Source of the DNA: Maylandia zebra
Lineage: Eukaryota; Chordata; Actinopteri; Cichliformes; Cichlidae
Assembly: GCF_041146795.1 (NCBI RefSeq)
Contig: NC_135183.1
Location: forward strand, 9,591,840-9,655,839
Length of the DNA stretch: 64,000 bases
Direction of reading: 5' to 3'
A program made the position numbers and the translations under genes. Position 1 is the first letter of the stretch, and each line of letters opens with the position of its first letter. The notes under the pieces were generated by a model. That model was not told the origin of the DNA. It ran no database searches and worked only from the letters and a program-made list of their open reading frames with translations. Below are positions 33,002 through 60,239 of the stretch, piece after piece.

Positions 33002-35633
33002 CCTTCCTAAAATGACACCGTTTACGGTATCTAACCTTTGCTTGTTCTTTATTTTGTCCTTATTCTTATTACCTCTTTTTTGCAGGCTTCTTGTGACTCA
33101 AAGCTGATTTCATGCTAATTAAGTGTTCTCTTGCTTAGCTGAGAGGGAACCACCAAACATCTAAACAGGTGAAGTTTCATTACCTCAAGCTGCAACCTAT
33201 CAGTCTAAAGCTGTAGTTGGCTCACAGTTGTGTTCTCAGGCTGTGATTGGTTGTGTGGATAATCTAGAAGCTGATATTTGTGGGAGTTCTGTTCAAAAAC
33301 AGTGTGACTTTTGAAAGGACGGTTTGTGTATAGGAAATGAATTACTGCTGTACCACGTGTGAAACAAAATAAAAAATGAAATGAAAAAAAGCTCTGCCTG
33401 ATTCAAAAGTAGCTTTAGAAGTACAACATGTGGCCCAATCAATGCAACTTTGTCTCTGTAGAGCTTGAAGGAGACTTGTCCTCAAGTTATAGACACTGTC
33501 ATGAGAAAAGGTCACTAATCATGCTATCCTAAGAATTTCTTTCATCATAAGGCTGATTATTAAAATACTGCTCTTAAAGCTATCATACCATTATTAACAA
33601 AAACATTCATTTACCTTATTAAAATATGGACTGCAAGGAGAAAGTCTGTAACACATTATTTCAGAATCCATATTTTTATTTCCTTCTTTAAAATTATTAT
33701 TCAGGCTTAATTTTCATTCACTTCAACTTTCCTGTTAAAAGTACTGCAAAAATTAATTGTTACAACATGTAAGTTTACAAGGAAGACATTTCAGGACCTT
33801 TGATTTGAAACAATGTAAAATAACAGCTAAAAAATGATAAAGAAATGACTTAGGCTTAAGCGTGAGCTTTGGTAGCAGGTACTAGGAAACAATGATTCCA
33901 TATCTAATTATGTTTATTCATTTCACTGAGACTGTGGCGAATAATAAAACCCCACACTGAACAGTCTTTAATCAGCAGGATCAAAAACTGAAAATTTACC
34001 ATTTAATATCCTTCATGAGGTTCAAATGGATCCGATGAAATGTCACATGGATAAATCGAGTTAGTATCTTTGTGTATTTCTTAAAACTTAAATCAGGAAA
34101 TTTATTTTTACATGGAAAGACCTGGTGTTGGATGCTTTCACCAACACCACCTTCTTTACGCTTTCCCCCTGATTCCTTCAATAATGTTTCACAGGGTCAG
34201 ACAGTCAGAGCTCAGGGTCCTCTTGGTGGCACCCAAGTGTCCATCAACAGTCTGGTTCCCTACTCCCTGCAGGGTCTTGAACAGGGACCTGTGGCAGCTC
34301 AAAAGGAGAATGGACCTTAGCTGTAGAAATATTGGTATGGCATTCATCTCCAGGATTTTTCCAGCCTTACAAATGCACTTGAAGGGAATCTGTCATTCTT
34401 GACTGACCTCAAGCCCTTAGTTTATCATACCATGCAGAATTTAAGTTCTTCTCCAACAAGGAGACCATGTCAGAGGCTCTGGGCTGCATTATCTTTGCAG
34501 TACAGAAACTGTGATTTGGATTTGCTATATCCACTCCAGTCATTGCATCTGAAAGTACAAGGGATAAGGCTCTGTTCAGACAGTGACTTTCTCACTGGCT
34601 TGGTGACACAATAAAACAAGAGTATGAAGCAGCACGTGTGCCTGCCCCCCAGGGGAAATCTGTGCAGTGGCATCCCAGACAACATTTTACATATTCACTA
34701 GGTTCTACTGTCTTAATGTGGCCTTTGGGTCCATGCTGTGATCAAGTGTTCTGCCATTAGCATTTCTTCCTATTGACACTGCTTTGTCCCATCATCACCT
34801 TTCAATTCTAAGGTTTTACATATAAAAATATAATAAAAATTGTCTGGTCTTTTTTTTTTTTTAAACAATTGGGTAGATATAACCTCAGGTGAACAACATA
34901 TGAATTAATGCGCTGTCATTATTTAAGAAAAGCTAAGCCAAATGCAGAAGGTGTAAGTGAATCGCTAAAAACACCTTACTGCTGCCATTAAAAAGGAAAG
35001 CAGCAGCCAGGTGCTTCTATTCGAATGCTTTTGGTTAACCGACTAATTTTCTAACTATTTAAAGTCCATGCTTGTGTAGTGAGATTCATTAGTGGAAAGA
35101 CTTGCTAGTCCTCTCTGGAGTAGATCATCATTAGACTCAACCAGCTAAACATGTTAAATGTTTATTTTATTTTGCATTTTTGTTAAATAAACAATTAAAC
35201 AGTGGAATCTGTTGTGTGCAATTTTACACCTGAGGTTATATTTAAATTATTTTAGAAGCTGCTAAAGACCAGATTATTTTTAAAAACCATGTTCTGATAT
35301 TAAAAGAAAACTTTTAACTATGACTGCAAGCTATCCACTTTGTTTACTGCCACTTGCAATCAGGAGAGAAGGGAACAGAAATTATGATGGTGGTCCTGTG
35401 TTTCCTGATAATGGTGATTCGCGGCAGTCACTCCAAATGTCTTGGACAAGATTCTGAGAAGCTGGGTGTGAGCTATGACTTGGTATTTCTAATGTTACCT
35501 TTGTTTATCACATTATCTAACTTCCAAGAAGTCTTGTGCATTTCCTTTTCACTGTCATGGAATGCATACTGCTTCATGCACCATCGTTTTCCCTGAGATG
35601 ACTGGAGGCTGATGTGTGTCACAAGTTTGTCCC
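33002..35633. other. Gene-poor interval, no feature recognised
   Basis: No splice-supported exon seen. 34120-34690 has weak retroelement-like composition in the minus frame but with many stops. The exon at 33001 is preceded on its strand by TTTTAG, so a non-coding first exon may lie somewhere upstream. Confidence 0.4.
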
Positions 35634-37303
35634 AAAAAATTGATTCTGTTCATCTGGACGTAGCATTTTCAGTCGGAGAAACGTTTCGTAACTTTTCCAA
35701 GTTCTTCAGTCTCAGTTAACTGCAGGTTTTTCTTATAAACAGTACATTTGCATAATGACTGAAACTAGCACCACTGAATGAACAATGGGCTGTGAGGTCA
35801 GTTCCCTTGATGCAAATTGTCATGACCATTGAGCAACAACTACTGATCAATGGCCATGAGTACAATTCACAGAGAGTTGGGGAATGGCTGCAATCACAGC
35901 CTTGTAAGATGGCAAAAGATGGACCCTTTGGCCCCCTCCTCGATTGCCAGAGATGGTCTTTCCCTTTTCACATAAATGGCCTCCTTGACTCCCCATTCAA
36001 ACCAGCGTTCCTCCCTGTCCAGGATGTGTACATCCTCATCATGGAAAGAGTGTCCACTGGCCTGTAGGTGTAAATAGACTGCAGAGTCCTGGCCTGACGA
36101 GGTAGCTCTTCTGTGTTGTGCCATCCGCTTCGCCAGAGGTTGTTTGGTTTCCCTGATGTATAAATCCTGGCAATCCCCATGCACTTAACAGCGTACACTA
36201 TATTACTCTGTTTGTGTCAGGGGACCCGATCCTTGGGGTGGACCAATTTTTGGTGCAGTGTGTTTTGGGGTTTAAAGGCTACAAAGACACGGTGTTTAGA
36301 AAAAATGTGTCTCAACTGCTCTGATACTCCTGATACATACAGGATCACTACAGGTTTTTGCTTAGTCAGCGGTTGTCCTTCTCTCCTGGATCGGCTGGAG
36401 CTTTCTTTAGGTGCCTTTCCAGCTTTGACAAATGTCCAGATGGGATAACCACATTTACTCAGGGCTTTCTTGATGCGATGTTCTTCTGCCTCCCGAACCG
36501 TTGTGTCTGATGTGTATGCGTAGGTTTACAGTACACGTCAGCTTTTAGATGTCCCCCATTACTGATGGAAATCTCACAGTCTAAGAAGGCTAACCTGCCA
36601 CTTTTCATATCCTCCCTGGTGAATTTGATGTATTGGTCCACCGAGTTAATGTGATCCGTGAAATGTGGTACGTCCTGAGATTTGACTTTCACACAGGTGT
36701 CATCCACATACCTGAACCAATGGCTTGGTGGTGTTCCAGGGTAGGATAGCAAGCCCTCTTTTCCACTTCTTCCATGTACAAATTGGACACGGTGGGTGAA
36801 ACTGGGGAGCCCATGGCACACCCATGTTTCTGCCTGTAGAAATGACCCTTGAATGTGAAGTAGGTGGAATGAAGACACAGTTCCAACAGCAAACACACTT
36901 GGTCGATGCTGAGAGTGGTCTTGTTGCTGAGGTTGGGGTCATCCTGTAATCTCTTAAGGACTACCTCCAACGCTTCTGTGACTGGGATGCAAGTGAAGAG
37001 AGATGTAACATCGTACAAGACCACGGTTTCATCTGCCTCCATAATGACATCTCTCACTTTCTCAACAAAATCCAGGGTGTTCTGGATGCAGTGTTCAGAG
37101 CTGTCTACCGACGGGTTGAGGATCGAAGACCTCCTATCCCAGTGTTCCCTCAGTGGTGCTGGTTTCAGCCATTCTGCAAAAGTACTGTTTATAAGATTGG
37201 GGAAACCTGCAGTCAGCTGAGACTGAAGAAATCACTTGGATGAGTGACGAAATGTTTCTCCCACTGAAAACACTACATCCAGATGAACAGAATCAACTTT
37301 TTG
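35634..37303 (-). mobile_element. Penelope-like element (RT plus GIY-YIG), decayed
   Basis: Minus-strand frames encode VVLYDVTSLFTCIPVTEALE, KHGCAMGSPVSPTVSNLYME and, after frameshifts, FRYVDDTCVKV (RT YVDD box), FLDCEISISNGG and DVYCKPTHTHQ. A GIY-YIG endonuclease follows (NIVYAVKCMG; then RMAQHRRATSSGQDSAVYLH and RWFEWGVKEAIYVKRERPSL). RT plus GIY-YIG is the defining pair of Penelope-like elements. Both ends carry the same sequence in inverted orientation (gattctgttcatctggacgt near 35641; its reverse near 37295). The N-terminal RT part is missing and frames are broken. Confidence 0.85.
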
Positions 37304-37321
37304 GGGGATTTACTTACCAGG

Positions 37322-37618
37322 GTTATGATAATAATAATAATGGATTGCTTTTCGGGGCCCTCAAAGCGCTTTACAATTCCACTAGTCATTCATTCTCACA
37401 TTCACACACTGGTGGAGGCAAGCTACAGTTGTAGCCACAGCTGCCCTGGGGCAGAAGCGAGGCTGCCATATCGCGCCATCGGCCCCTCTGGCCATCAGCT
37501 GAAGGCCAGTAGGTGAAGTGTCTTGCCCAAGGACACAACGACCGAGACTGTCCGAGCCGGGGCTCGAACCGGCAACCTTCCGGACACAAGACGAACTGTA
37601 ACCGATAACGATCGCCCC
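37322..37618 (-). mobile_element. AFC-like SINE, diverged copy
   Basis: Head GGGGCGATCGTTATCGGTTA on the minus strand, B box GGTTCGAGCCCC, central 'gacagtctcggtcgttgtgtc', and a tail with 'aaagcgctttga' and (att)n. Same family as 49111-49426 but a different subtype in the body. It begins about 20 bases after the Penelope-like element. Confidence 0.75.
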
Positions 37619-37704
37619 GGGTTATGAGGAATCAGCTGTGTGAAGACAGATTCCTCATAACCCTCACTTGACTGCATTCCTCTGCTCAACATTTCCTCTT
37701 CCTT

Positions 37705-37902
37705 AACCTCCTAGGACCTGGTGTCCACATATGTGGACATCACATTTTGGGACGTCTAGACCAAAATACTTAATTTTTTTTAATTTTTTTTCTACAAGGG
37801 TCTGATATTCACTTACGAGGACATTATACTGCCACTGTTCTATCAAAATTTGATACAAATGTCCTCATATGTGGATCTCATTTTTCTCAAAAACAAAAAT
37901 TA

Positions 37903-37938
<36 letters not shown>

Positions 37939-38030
37939 TAATTCTTTGTTTTTACATTCTTTAGGTCCCAATCAACCCAAATAGCAAAGAAAAATTAAAA
38001 ATGCATGCCATGAAGGAGTTCGGGTCTTAG
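37705..38030. mobile_element. Non-autonomous DNA element, probable
   Basis: Ends 'aacctcctaggacctgg' and, reversed, 'ctaagacccgaactcc' are similar. The inside repeats 'tgtccacatatgtgga' and 'gtcctcatatgtgga' motifs and has an A29 run at 37904-37932. No coding frame. The class is unsure. Confidence 0.45.
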
Positions 38031-38649
38031 TTGTTGATTTACACGATGAAATATTCAAATAAGTTTTAAAAGGCTTTAAATGGAGAAGATGTAATTGATT
38101 ATGATAAATGATTTTGTTCACAAAGACACATGAAACCAATATTTGTTCTACTGTGCTTATTGTTTACCTGAATCCTAAAGTGTTTGCAGAACCCAACTAC
38201 TTCACAAACACTTTCTGGCCGCTTCAGCTGTTCATGGAAAGTTAGCTGCTGCAATGGTAGACTGGTTGGCAGCTGCTTGGATACAGTATCTCTATATCTG
38301 CTACATACTCAGATGATATGTAACACTTGTTTGTGACAAACAGGTTTAAACTTTCTGTGGCCAAAACTAAACTTTCACACTCTGTGACAATCCGATTGTT
38401 CAGTCTGACGTCACTAGCCTGTCTGGGTCTAAACTCCGCTGCAGGTCCATATATCAAACGATCACTATGGCATTACTGAGAGTTGAAAAACTGTCTAAAG
38501 TCTTTCATCTTTAATAAAATGATCAGCGTTCTGCTCTACCAGGTGTAACAATTGAGTTTAACATCCAGGCATCCATGAAAACTGAATTTATGACATTTAA
38601 CGGAGTTAGAAGTTACCAGGAAGTTAGCTCGCTAGCTTCTATCTAAATA

Positions 38650-39290
38650 CAATATAACATGTCCTGACTGCGGGGTTTTGGAAACAAATTAAAACGTACA
38701 GCTCTGCTATCACTTCCAGCATAAATGAAGACAGAAAACTAAACAGCAGTGACGTTTGTAGGGTTACTGAAGTTGGGCTAGCTGGTATATAATGATGTGC
38801 TACGTGACCGCTAGCGACACAGCTATGTTAGCATAATATAAACAAGCTAACTTTTTTTCCACTCGATAAAAGTTAACGTGAGTGTTCTCGGTGGTCAGGA
38901 ACAAATGTAATCGCATGGCAAGATGCTGTAAAAGGACCAAACTTCAGCCAGGAGAACAACTGAGATAATCCATCCACAATACGAGGTTAGTCATTCATAT
39001 ACTGCTGCATGGGCTGGGCTGTAGTTACATCCTAAGGTTTTAAAAACTGAGCTTAAATAAATGATTAGCGGTAATAAAAGCCGAGGGAGGTCAACAGTGA
39101 TCACTGACTGTTTTAGGAGCTTTTTGAGATTAAATAGAAGAAAATACATAACATTAAACATGTTAACAACACAAAAGCCATATTAAACGCAGACTACTTT
39201 AGGCCCGGAAGTAGGATTCGTCGCGTCATCACTGAACAACCAGATACACAGTAAATACAGCAGGAAGAAGACGCCGGTATGTGTTGAGGT
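38650..39290. promoter_or_regulatory. Possible promoter region
   Basis: Local clusters of CG dinucleotides in otherwise CG-poor DNA, an ETS-type CCGGAAGTA at about 39202-39210 and a CRE-like TGACGCGACG on the reverse strand at about 39219-39228. A good plus-strand donor (CCG/GTATGT) follows at about 39276. It could drive a non-coding transcript or be the distant promoter of the minus-strand HECT-like gene. Confidence 0.35.
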
Positions 39291-39507
39291 ATGTATTTAC
39301 CGTTTATCTGAACAGCATTATCACTTAACAGACATCCATGCAATTGTTTAAAAAAATAATAATAATCAGTGGACAAATCAGTGCTCAAAGGTCACTCACT
39401 TCTAAATCTCCACACTTAAGAACTTTAGTTAAAAATAAATAAATAAATTGAATGTTCCTCTGCAGTTCTAACAGTATTTTAAAGTGTTTCATAAACACAT
39501 AGACTCA

Positions 39508-39608
39508 ACAGCCACTTTGTTAGGTACACCTGTTCAATGCTAAGTACACTCTGATGAGAGAAGTAGCTCCAACTCAGTACTAGCAAGGTGTACCTAACAA
39601 CGGGGCCA
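39508..39608. mobile_element. Short MITE with inverted termini
   Basis: Left CACTTTGTTAGGTACACCTG and right CAAGGTGTACCTAACAACGG form an inverted pair around about 60 bases; this terminus is common in fish DNA elements. Confidence 0.6.
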
Positions 39609-40040
39609 GTGATAGTAGATTATGAACGGGAAAACAAAACGATATCTACATATCGACAGTTCTGCAAACAACCCCACCCCGACTCCATAAAACCAGATAA
39701 ACAGGCTTCAGCCCTGAGGAGGGACATTGCTAAAAGCTCTCCATGACCTAAAGGGGATACTATGAAGCAACTTCAGTGTAGGAAGGCTTTCTTTGCATCG
39801 CTCAGACATATGAGATTGTTGATAACCTCTGTTACCAACAGAGCTTGATGTAGAAAACCTAGCGCAGCTTCACTAGTAATCTGGGCTTTCCACTTCAGGG
39901 TTGAGAAACTTTAATAACATACAAGAAAATATCATGCCAAAAAGCAAAATGAGTGAGGTGGAACAAATCCAGCAAAAGAGAAACCGTGCAGGAAAGTGTC
40001 TTAATGCCTGCTCAATCATCCAGGTACGTAAATCTCCAAA

Positions 40041-40387
40041 AGTTGATTCTGTTCATCTGGACGTAGCATTTTCAGTGGGAGAAACGTTTCGCCACTCATA
40101 CCAGGACTGTGCAGTCTTTTTATACCTACAGGCCAGTGGATACTCTTTCCATGATGAGGATGTACACATCCTGATGAGGAAGGGATGCTGGTTTGAACGG
40201 GGAGTCAAGGAGGCCATTTACGTGAAAAGGGAAAGACCATCTCTGAATCGAGGAAGGGTACATCTTACAAATGCTGTGATTGCACCCATTCCCCAAATCT
40301 GAATTGTACTCATGGCCTTTGATCAGTGGTTGTTGAAGAAGCCTGACGAAACGTTTCTCCCACTGAAAACGAACAGAATCAACTTTT
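40041..40387 (+). mobile_element. Penelope-like element, internally deleted
   Basis: Starts 'agttgattctgttcatctgg' and ends with the inverted form 'cgaacagaatcaacttttg'. Between them is only the C-terminal half of the GIY-YIG region (FLYLQASGYSFHDEDVHILM, then FERGVKEAIYVKRERPSLNR). All of the RT is gone. Opposite orientation to the copy at 35634-37303. Confidence 0.8.
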
Positions 40388-40992
40388 GCAGAGTGCAGAA
40401 AAGTGTTCTTTTCTTGTGAATTTATAACTGATTAACGGCAATTAAAAAAAACAACTGGTAAGTGACCAAACATAAAAGAATACCGTATGTGAACATTTGC
40501 TGCATCAGTAACCAAACACCTGTAAATTCCAGTGACAATGTGAGAGAGAAAGCATGAGTAACCTAACTGCATGGTTTAGGTTAAGTGGCGTTACTAACGT
40601 ACCAACCAACAGGTCTGCATATATAAAGTTCTCTTGGGTAGTGATCTAACCATGGTGCGTGCTTTCATTAACAGAATTTATGATAATGGAAGTGGTTTTA
40701 AACCTAAACTCTAAACACACCTCACTAAGCCATTAATCTCACATAGTACACCCCCGGCAGGCCTGTTCCTGTATTTGTTCAATCACATCAAATAGGAGAT
40801 ATGTCCACCATAGTACTCTAAAGCCTTTGAGTTTAGTTGCACAGTGCTTATAATACATGATTGCTTGATATCAAACAAATAGTTTAAATACTGCAAGTTG
40901 AGTCATCCACAGTGGCTGGCCAAAAAACACAACTCTGAGGACTCTTCTGAAATGTTTTCTCAGTATTCAGTGTGTGTGTGTGTATGCACACT

Positions 40993-56207
<15,215 letters not shown>

Positions 56208-56234
56208 GTTTGGTCTTCTTCTGGCAAGAGGACT
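56208..56234 (-). other. hps3: HPS3 5' UTR, start-codon exon
   Basis: 27 untranslated bases between the acceptor TTGTACAG and the ATG. A pyrimidine tract precedes the acceptor, so an upstream non-coding exon is expected. A candidate ends at a GTAAGA donor near 56998 (minus strand). Confidence 0.6.
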
Positions 56235-57127
56235 CTGTACAAGGTGGAAATTTAAAACAAGAAAAAAAAACCCCCAAAACATTAGTTAAGGTGCTTCATT
56301 CTTACTTTATCTGTGTTTCTCAGAGGCTTCATCCATCAGGGTAAACAGGACTACTACAAGAAAAGGGATGCACTTAGTCTCAGGCGCTGGATTGTTTATC
56401 GATGAGGACTGATGACATCTGGAAAGTTTTCCTTTATTTGACACATTGGACTAATTTGCATACTTGCACATATAATTCTCGTGCAGTTTTTTTTTTTTTT
56501 TACTTTTTACACATAAACATCATATCACACACACATGAATTTCACACGAAAGTGTACTTCCTCCATTTCTTTGGTAGATATTTTTTGGCGTTTACTAGGA
56601 AAAGTTGTTCTTTTTTTACTGATCTGCAGGTCTGCGTCACAATTCAACTTACTTTTGACCAGTGAATTAGGCTAAAAACTCTTTCTGCAGACTTTCTCTC
56701 AAACTTTAACATCAGTCAGGGGGGGGAAGGCGAAACTATCGCAATTAAATCTCAGAGACCTGCGGGAACAACACGGTTGTAATAAAGGTAAAAAGAAAAA
56801 GAAAAAACACACTACAAACCTCTGCATTCAAGCCTGAATTTCTAGCCGTCCATGTGGGCCCGAAGCAGGGCTGTGGTCATCCCTGTGTCTTATTTCTGTA
56901 ATCGATATCACATGCAGCAGTCTTGTGAGCAGCAGCAGCCCCCGATTGTCTCACTTCACATCACATGAGCTCTTCGACCGACTATTTTCGTTCTTCTTAC
57001 TTTTTTGACTTTCTACATAAAACATGCGACAGACGTTTTCCTTCGTGAAGTCGCTTTTCTCGCGGATTCTCCTCTCTTCCTACTTGAGCTTCGCTGCTGC
57101 AGTTTATTGATTTCACGTCGCAAAGAA

Positions 57128-57232
57128 AGAGGAAGTAAAACGTCAACCACAACAATCCAGCGCCCGCCCTTTTCTGGTTTTGATTGGCTTACGAGCCTGC
57201 TTGTATTGCGTTCAACTTTTTTATTGGTTATC
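57128..57232 (-). promoter_or_regulatory. hps3: Probable HPS3 promoter
   Basis: Read on the minus strand: two CCAAT boxes (about 57222 and 57182), a GC box GGGCGGGCGC (about 57162-57171), then an ETS-like ACTTCCTC (about 57130). This is a TATA-less housekeeping layout with transcription toward 57100 and HPS3. No other minus-strand gene start is near. Confidence 0.55.
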
Positions 57233-57339
57233 GAGCTGTCATAAAGTAAAGGGCTGGTTCTGTTTTGTCTTTTGTCTTAAATATTTGTTGACATTTTTCA
57301 TATACTTTCGTGACTTCTTGTAACCCATTACCATTTTGC

Positions 57340-57830
57340 AGATAGTATGATATATCATAGTATCGCAGAGCAGTTTGCCTCCTCCATCCAGCTTACAGTA
57401 TGAGTCCTGAGAGACAGGGCACCACTAAGGAGGGCCAGGGGGGGCCACTGGCCACCCCTCAAAATTTGAAGGTCGCCCCGGTAAGATTGTCTTATGTTGG
57501 TAATAATTTTAATAAACGTGAGCACAAGAGAGAGGAAGGCACCCTGCAATGAGTTGAAACATTAACTTGTTATTTATTCCTGATTATACAATTTTTGTCA
57601 TTCGGATTGTGTCACTTTGCATGTTCCTCACAATTTCCAGGCGTCACCCCCTCCCCTCTGCTGCACCCCTGCACTCTTCTGTTTTTGGTGTGCCAACCCA
57701 ATATTTTTAGTGACCCCCCATATGGCCACCCCATTAAAAAAAATCTGGAGGCTGCCCTGCTGAGAGAGACATCTTACTTCAATAAAAGTAACAACTAAAC
57801 GATTAAAGTAAAATAACAAATTAAAAATTA
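57340..57830. repeat. Unclassified repeat
   Basis: 'gccagggggggccactggcc' and later 'tggccaccccattaaaaaaa' read like the ends of a fish DNA element. No coding frame. Confidence 0.35.
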
Positions 57831-59290
57831 AAATTAAACTTTAACACTGCAGATTAGTCTTCACAAGTGATCCCTACTATTTTAACGTATCAAATACAGC
57901 ACCTTCACCAAAGCTGGAATGTCGCTGTCTAAAGAGAGTCTAATTATACTGTGAATGTCACATCAGCACCAATTCACCCATCAGTCAAATGTGAAGCAAC
58001 ACTGGGGCTGATTTATGTGAAATTGTAACTCAGACCACTGGTTGAAAGAACATTACAAATGACACACTTTGTAATTATCAAGGATTTATTTTTACATTGG
58101 TGACAGAATTATTTTATTATGTATTTATTTTGTAACTTGTCAGATCAGATCAGTTTTATGTTGCCGTTTTAGGTGAATGGAAAGAATAAGGTGATGTTAT
58201 ATTTTATAGAATCAATAATCAACTTCCAAAGGATGAAAATTAAATAAAAGAAAACATTTAACAGATTTGAACATGACAGCAGATATCCAAAGGGGGGCTA
58301 CCATCATATCTGCCCTCTAACCTCTGTATCTGTAGATAACCTACAAAGGGGCACCAGATATAGTGAATCAGTGATTGATTACCTCTGTGAAATAGTGACT
58401 GTATCTCTAAAGGGACAGCTGAAAATATTTCAGAAGTCTTTTGGCACCATTTTACCTGATAATACATACATTTTTCTATTTCCTCTCTGCCTACTCTTGA
58501 GAACTACTCGTGGTACACTATTAACTATTTATTCAAATTTCATCAGTTCAAAAGACTCAGAACAAAATAATTTCCACATATTTGGAAAAGCAGTTTTCCA
58601 GATGAAATACATAACATACAGTGCAGATTAGGACTGTATACCAATAATGTTTCTATAGCCATTTAAATATATGACTTTCAAAGCTCAACGTTAGTGGAGT
58701 AAAGGTAGTGCTACTTTGGAAAGAACCATTTCAATTTGTGGCTTTCCATTTTCCTCCACAAGATGGCATCGTCCCTTCTTAAATACTACACGATTATTCC
58801 CAGTTGTTGCCCAGTAATACCAGTACTTAGATATTGTGATGCAAAGAGCCGTATGCGTTTTGGGATCAGCCCCTCTTGAGGGATTGTTGCTGATTCGCTT
58901 ACGTTTCTTGATGAATTGATTTGCTATATTTTGTAACTTAAAAACCGTCAGATTTAGTTTCAATCAAAAAGTGTAACGTGAGGTGACAAATACAACAAAC
59001 AAACAACAACGCAGAACAAAAACTCACGTATAAAGTTAAGTGGTTTTAGGTTTTAGTTCAGTCTTTATTTTGAAGACGGAAGTCTTTTATTTTGAAAGGA
59101 AGACGATTTCGCCAGAAAGTAGCAGACGAAACATGAAAGTTAGGGAGACCAGGTGGAAACGTACATTTAATTAAGTTATTAATTCTATTTTTCTTAAAAA
59201 AAAATAAAGTCTACAATGTGAACAAGGTATATACAACTTTAGAGTTGGCTAATGACTATTTGTGGGTTGATTTTGTTTCACCTTTTTTGT
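57831..59290. other. Intergenic, nothing recognised
   Basis: AT-rich DNA between the HPS3 promoter and the palindrome at 59295; no splice-supported exon or repeat end seen. Confidence 0.4.
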
Positions 59291-59294
59291 CCAG

Positions 59295-59345
59295 GTTTAA
59301 ACCAATGACTATAGAAAACAGTTTTCTACAGTCATTGGTTTAAAC
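59295..59345. repeat. Near-perfect 51-bp palindrome
   Basis: 25-base arms 59295-59319 and 59321-59345 around a single A match at 24 of 25 positions (the one mismatch is act-a-tag versus act-g-tag). The arms begin and end with GTTTAAAC and contain CCAATGACT. Confidence 0.95.
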
Positions 59346-59675
59346 TTAATTTGAAAAGGCGCCCGGTTGATTAGCATGTAAATTATCAGGATGTCTAAGC
59401 CGGAATGCTAACTAGCTACTGCGTTCGAAAGTTTTGTATCCGTTTAAATATTTTACTTTTAATTTTGCTTACCTTTGCTCTTGAAAATAAATACATCGCA
59501 AATGGTGCTAACTGTACCACCTGCAAGTGACTCAGTAATCAAGTCTGCAACCCAATGGCCATAATTAGATTTAACTTACACTCAAAACCCCGAAAAGTCT
59601 CGTGTAACCTAAACGTTTGATGATATTTTAATCGGGGGTTTATTTAGATCATAATTTAAAAGAAATGACGGTGCA

Positions 59676-60191
59676 GAGAAACAGAAACGCCTCTAGCCTT
59701 CACAGCGGATAACACGCACACGGGTACCTTTTCTGACAGAGCAGGACACCCTTTAAGTCCTGCTCCTCCACCCTCCAAAGACAGTGCTGCCGGAGGGCTT
59801 TTCCAGCCAATTAGCACCACCTTGATTTGCATTTGCCCCGCCTGGTCCTGCCACAGCATCAGAAGGTAACTGTAAGGTAGCCAACGAAGCGCCACTTTTA
59901 CATGCCTTTTAATTGGCACTAGAGAAATAAAACGAAGACGCGTACTGTAGTTCAATTTTTCGTTGTCTGCTGCGGTCCTGACAGATACTCCGGGGTCGGG
60001 GCTTTTCTCTGACTGTAGTAACTGAAATGGATGATACCATCTGCCCGCTAAGACTACACCGTCCCAAAACCAGGGTGCTGTAATCAGTACTCTGGCAGTG
60101 GGGGTCTCCTATCAGCTTTGCATTACATCCCCAGCAGATGTGCAGGCTGCAGGCAGCAGCCCGTCTGTGTCGCTCTGCAACTCTCTCAAGG
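59676..60191 (+). promoter_or_regulatory. Possible promoter and untranslated first exon
   Basis: A relatively GC-rich stretch with a GC-type box (59835-59842), an octamer ATTTGCAT (59824-59831) and an inverted CCAAT near 59807. It ends at a consensus donor CTCAAG/GTAAGACT at 60191. It may be a 5' exon of the plus-strand gene whose signal exon lies at 62800. Confidence 0.3.
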
Positions 60192-60239
60192 TAAGACTGG
60201 TGTATGGGCACTTTTACCTTTAGGATTATTTGTTGCAAA

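Noticed and set aside
59909-60238. 109-codon minus-strand frame near a GC-richer region
   Set aside because: No similarity, no splice or Kozak support; the opposite strand has a better donor at 60191.
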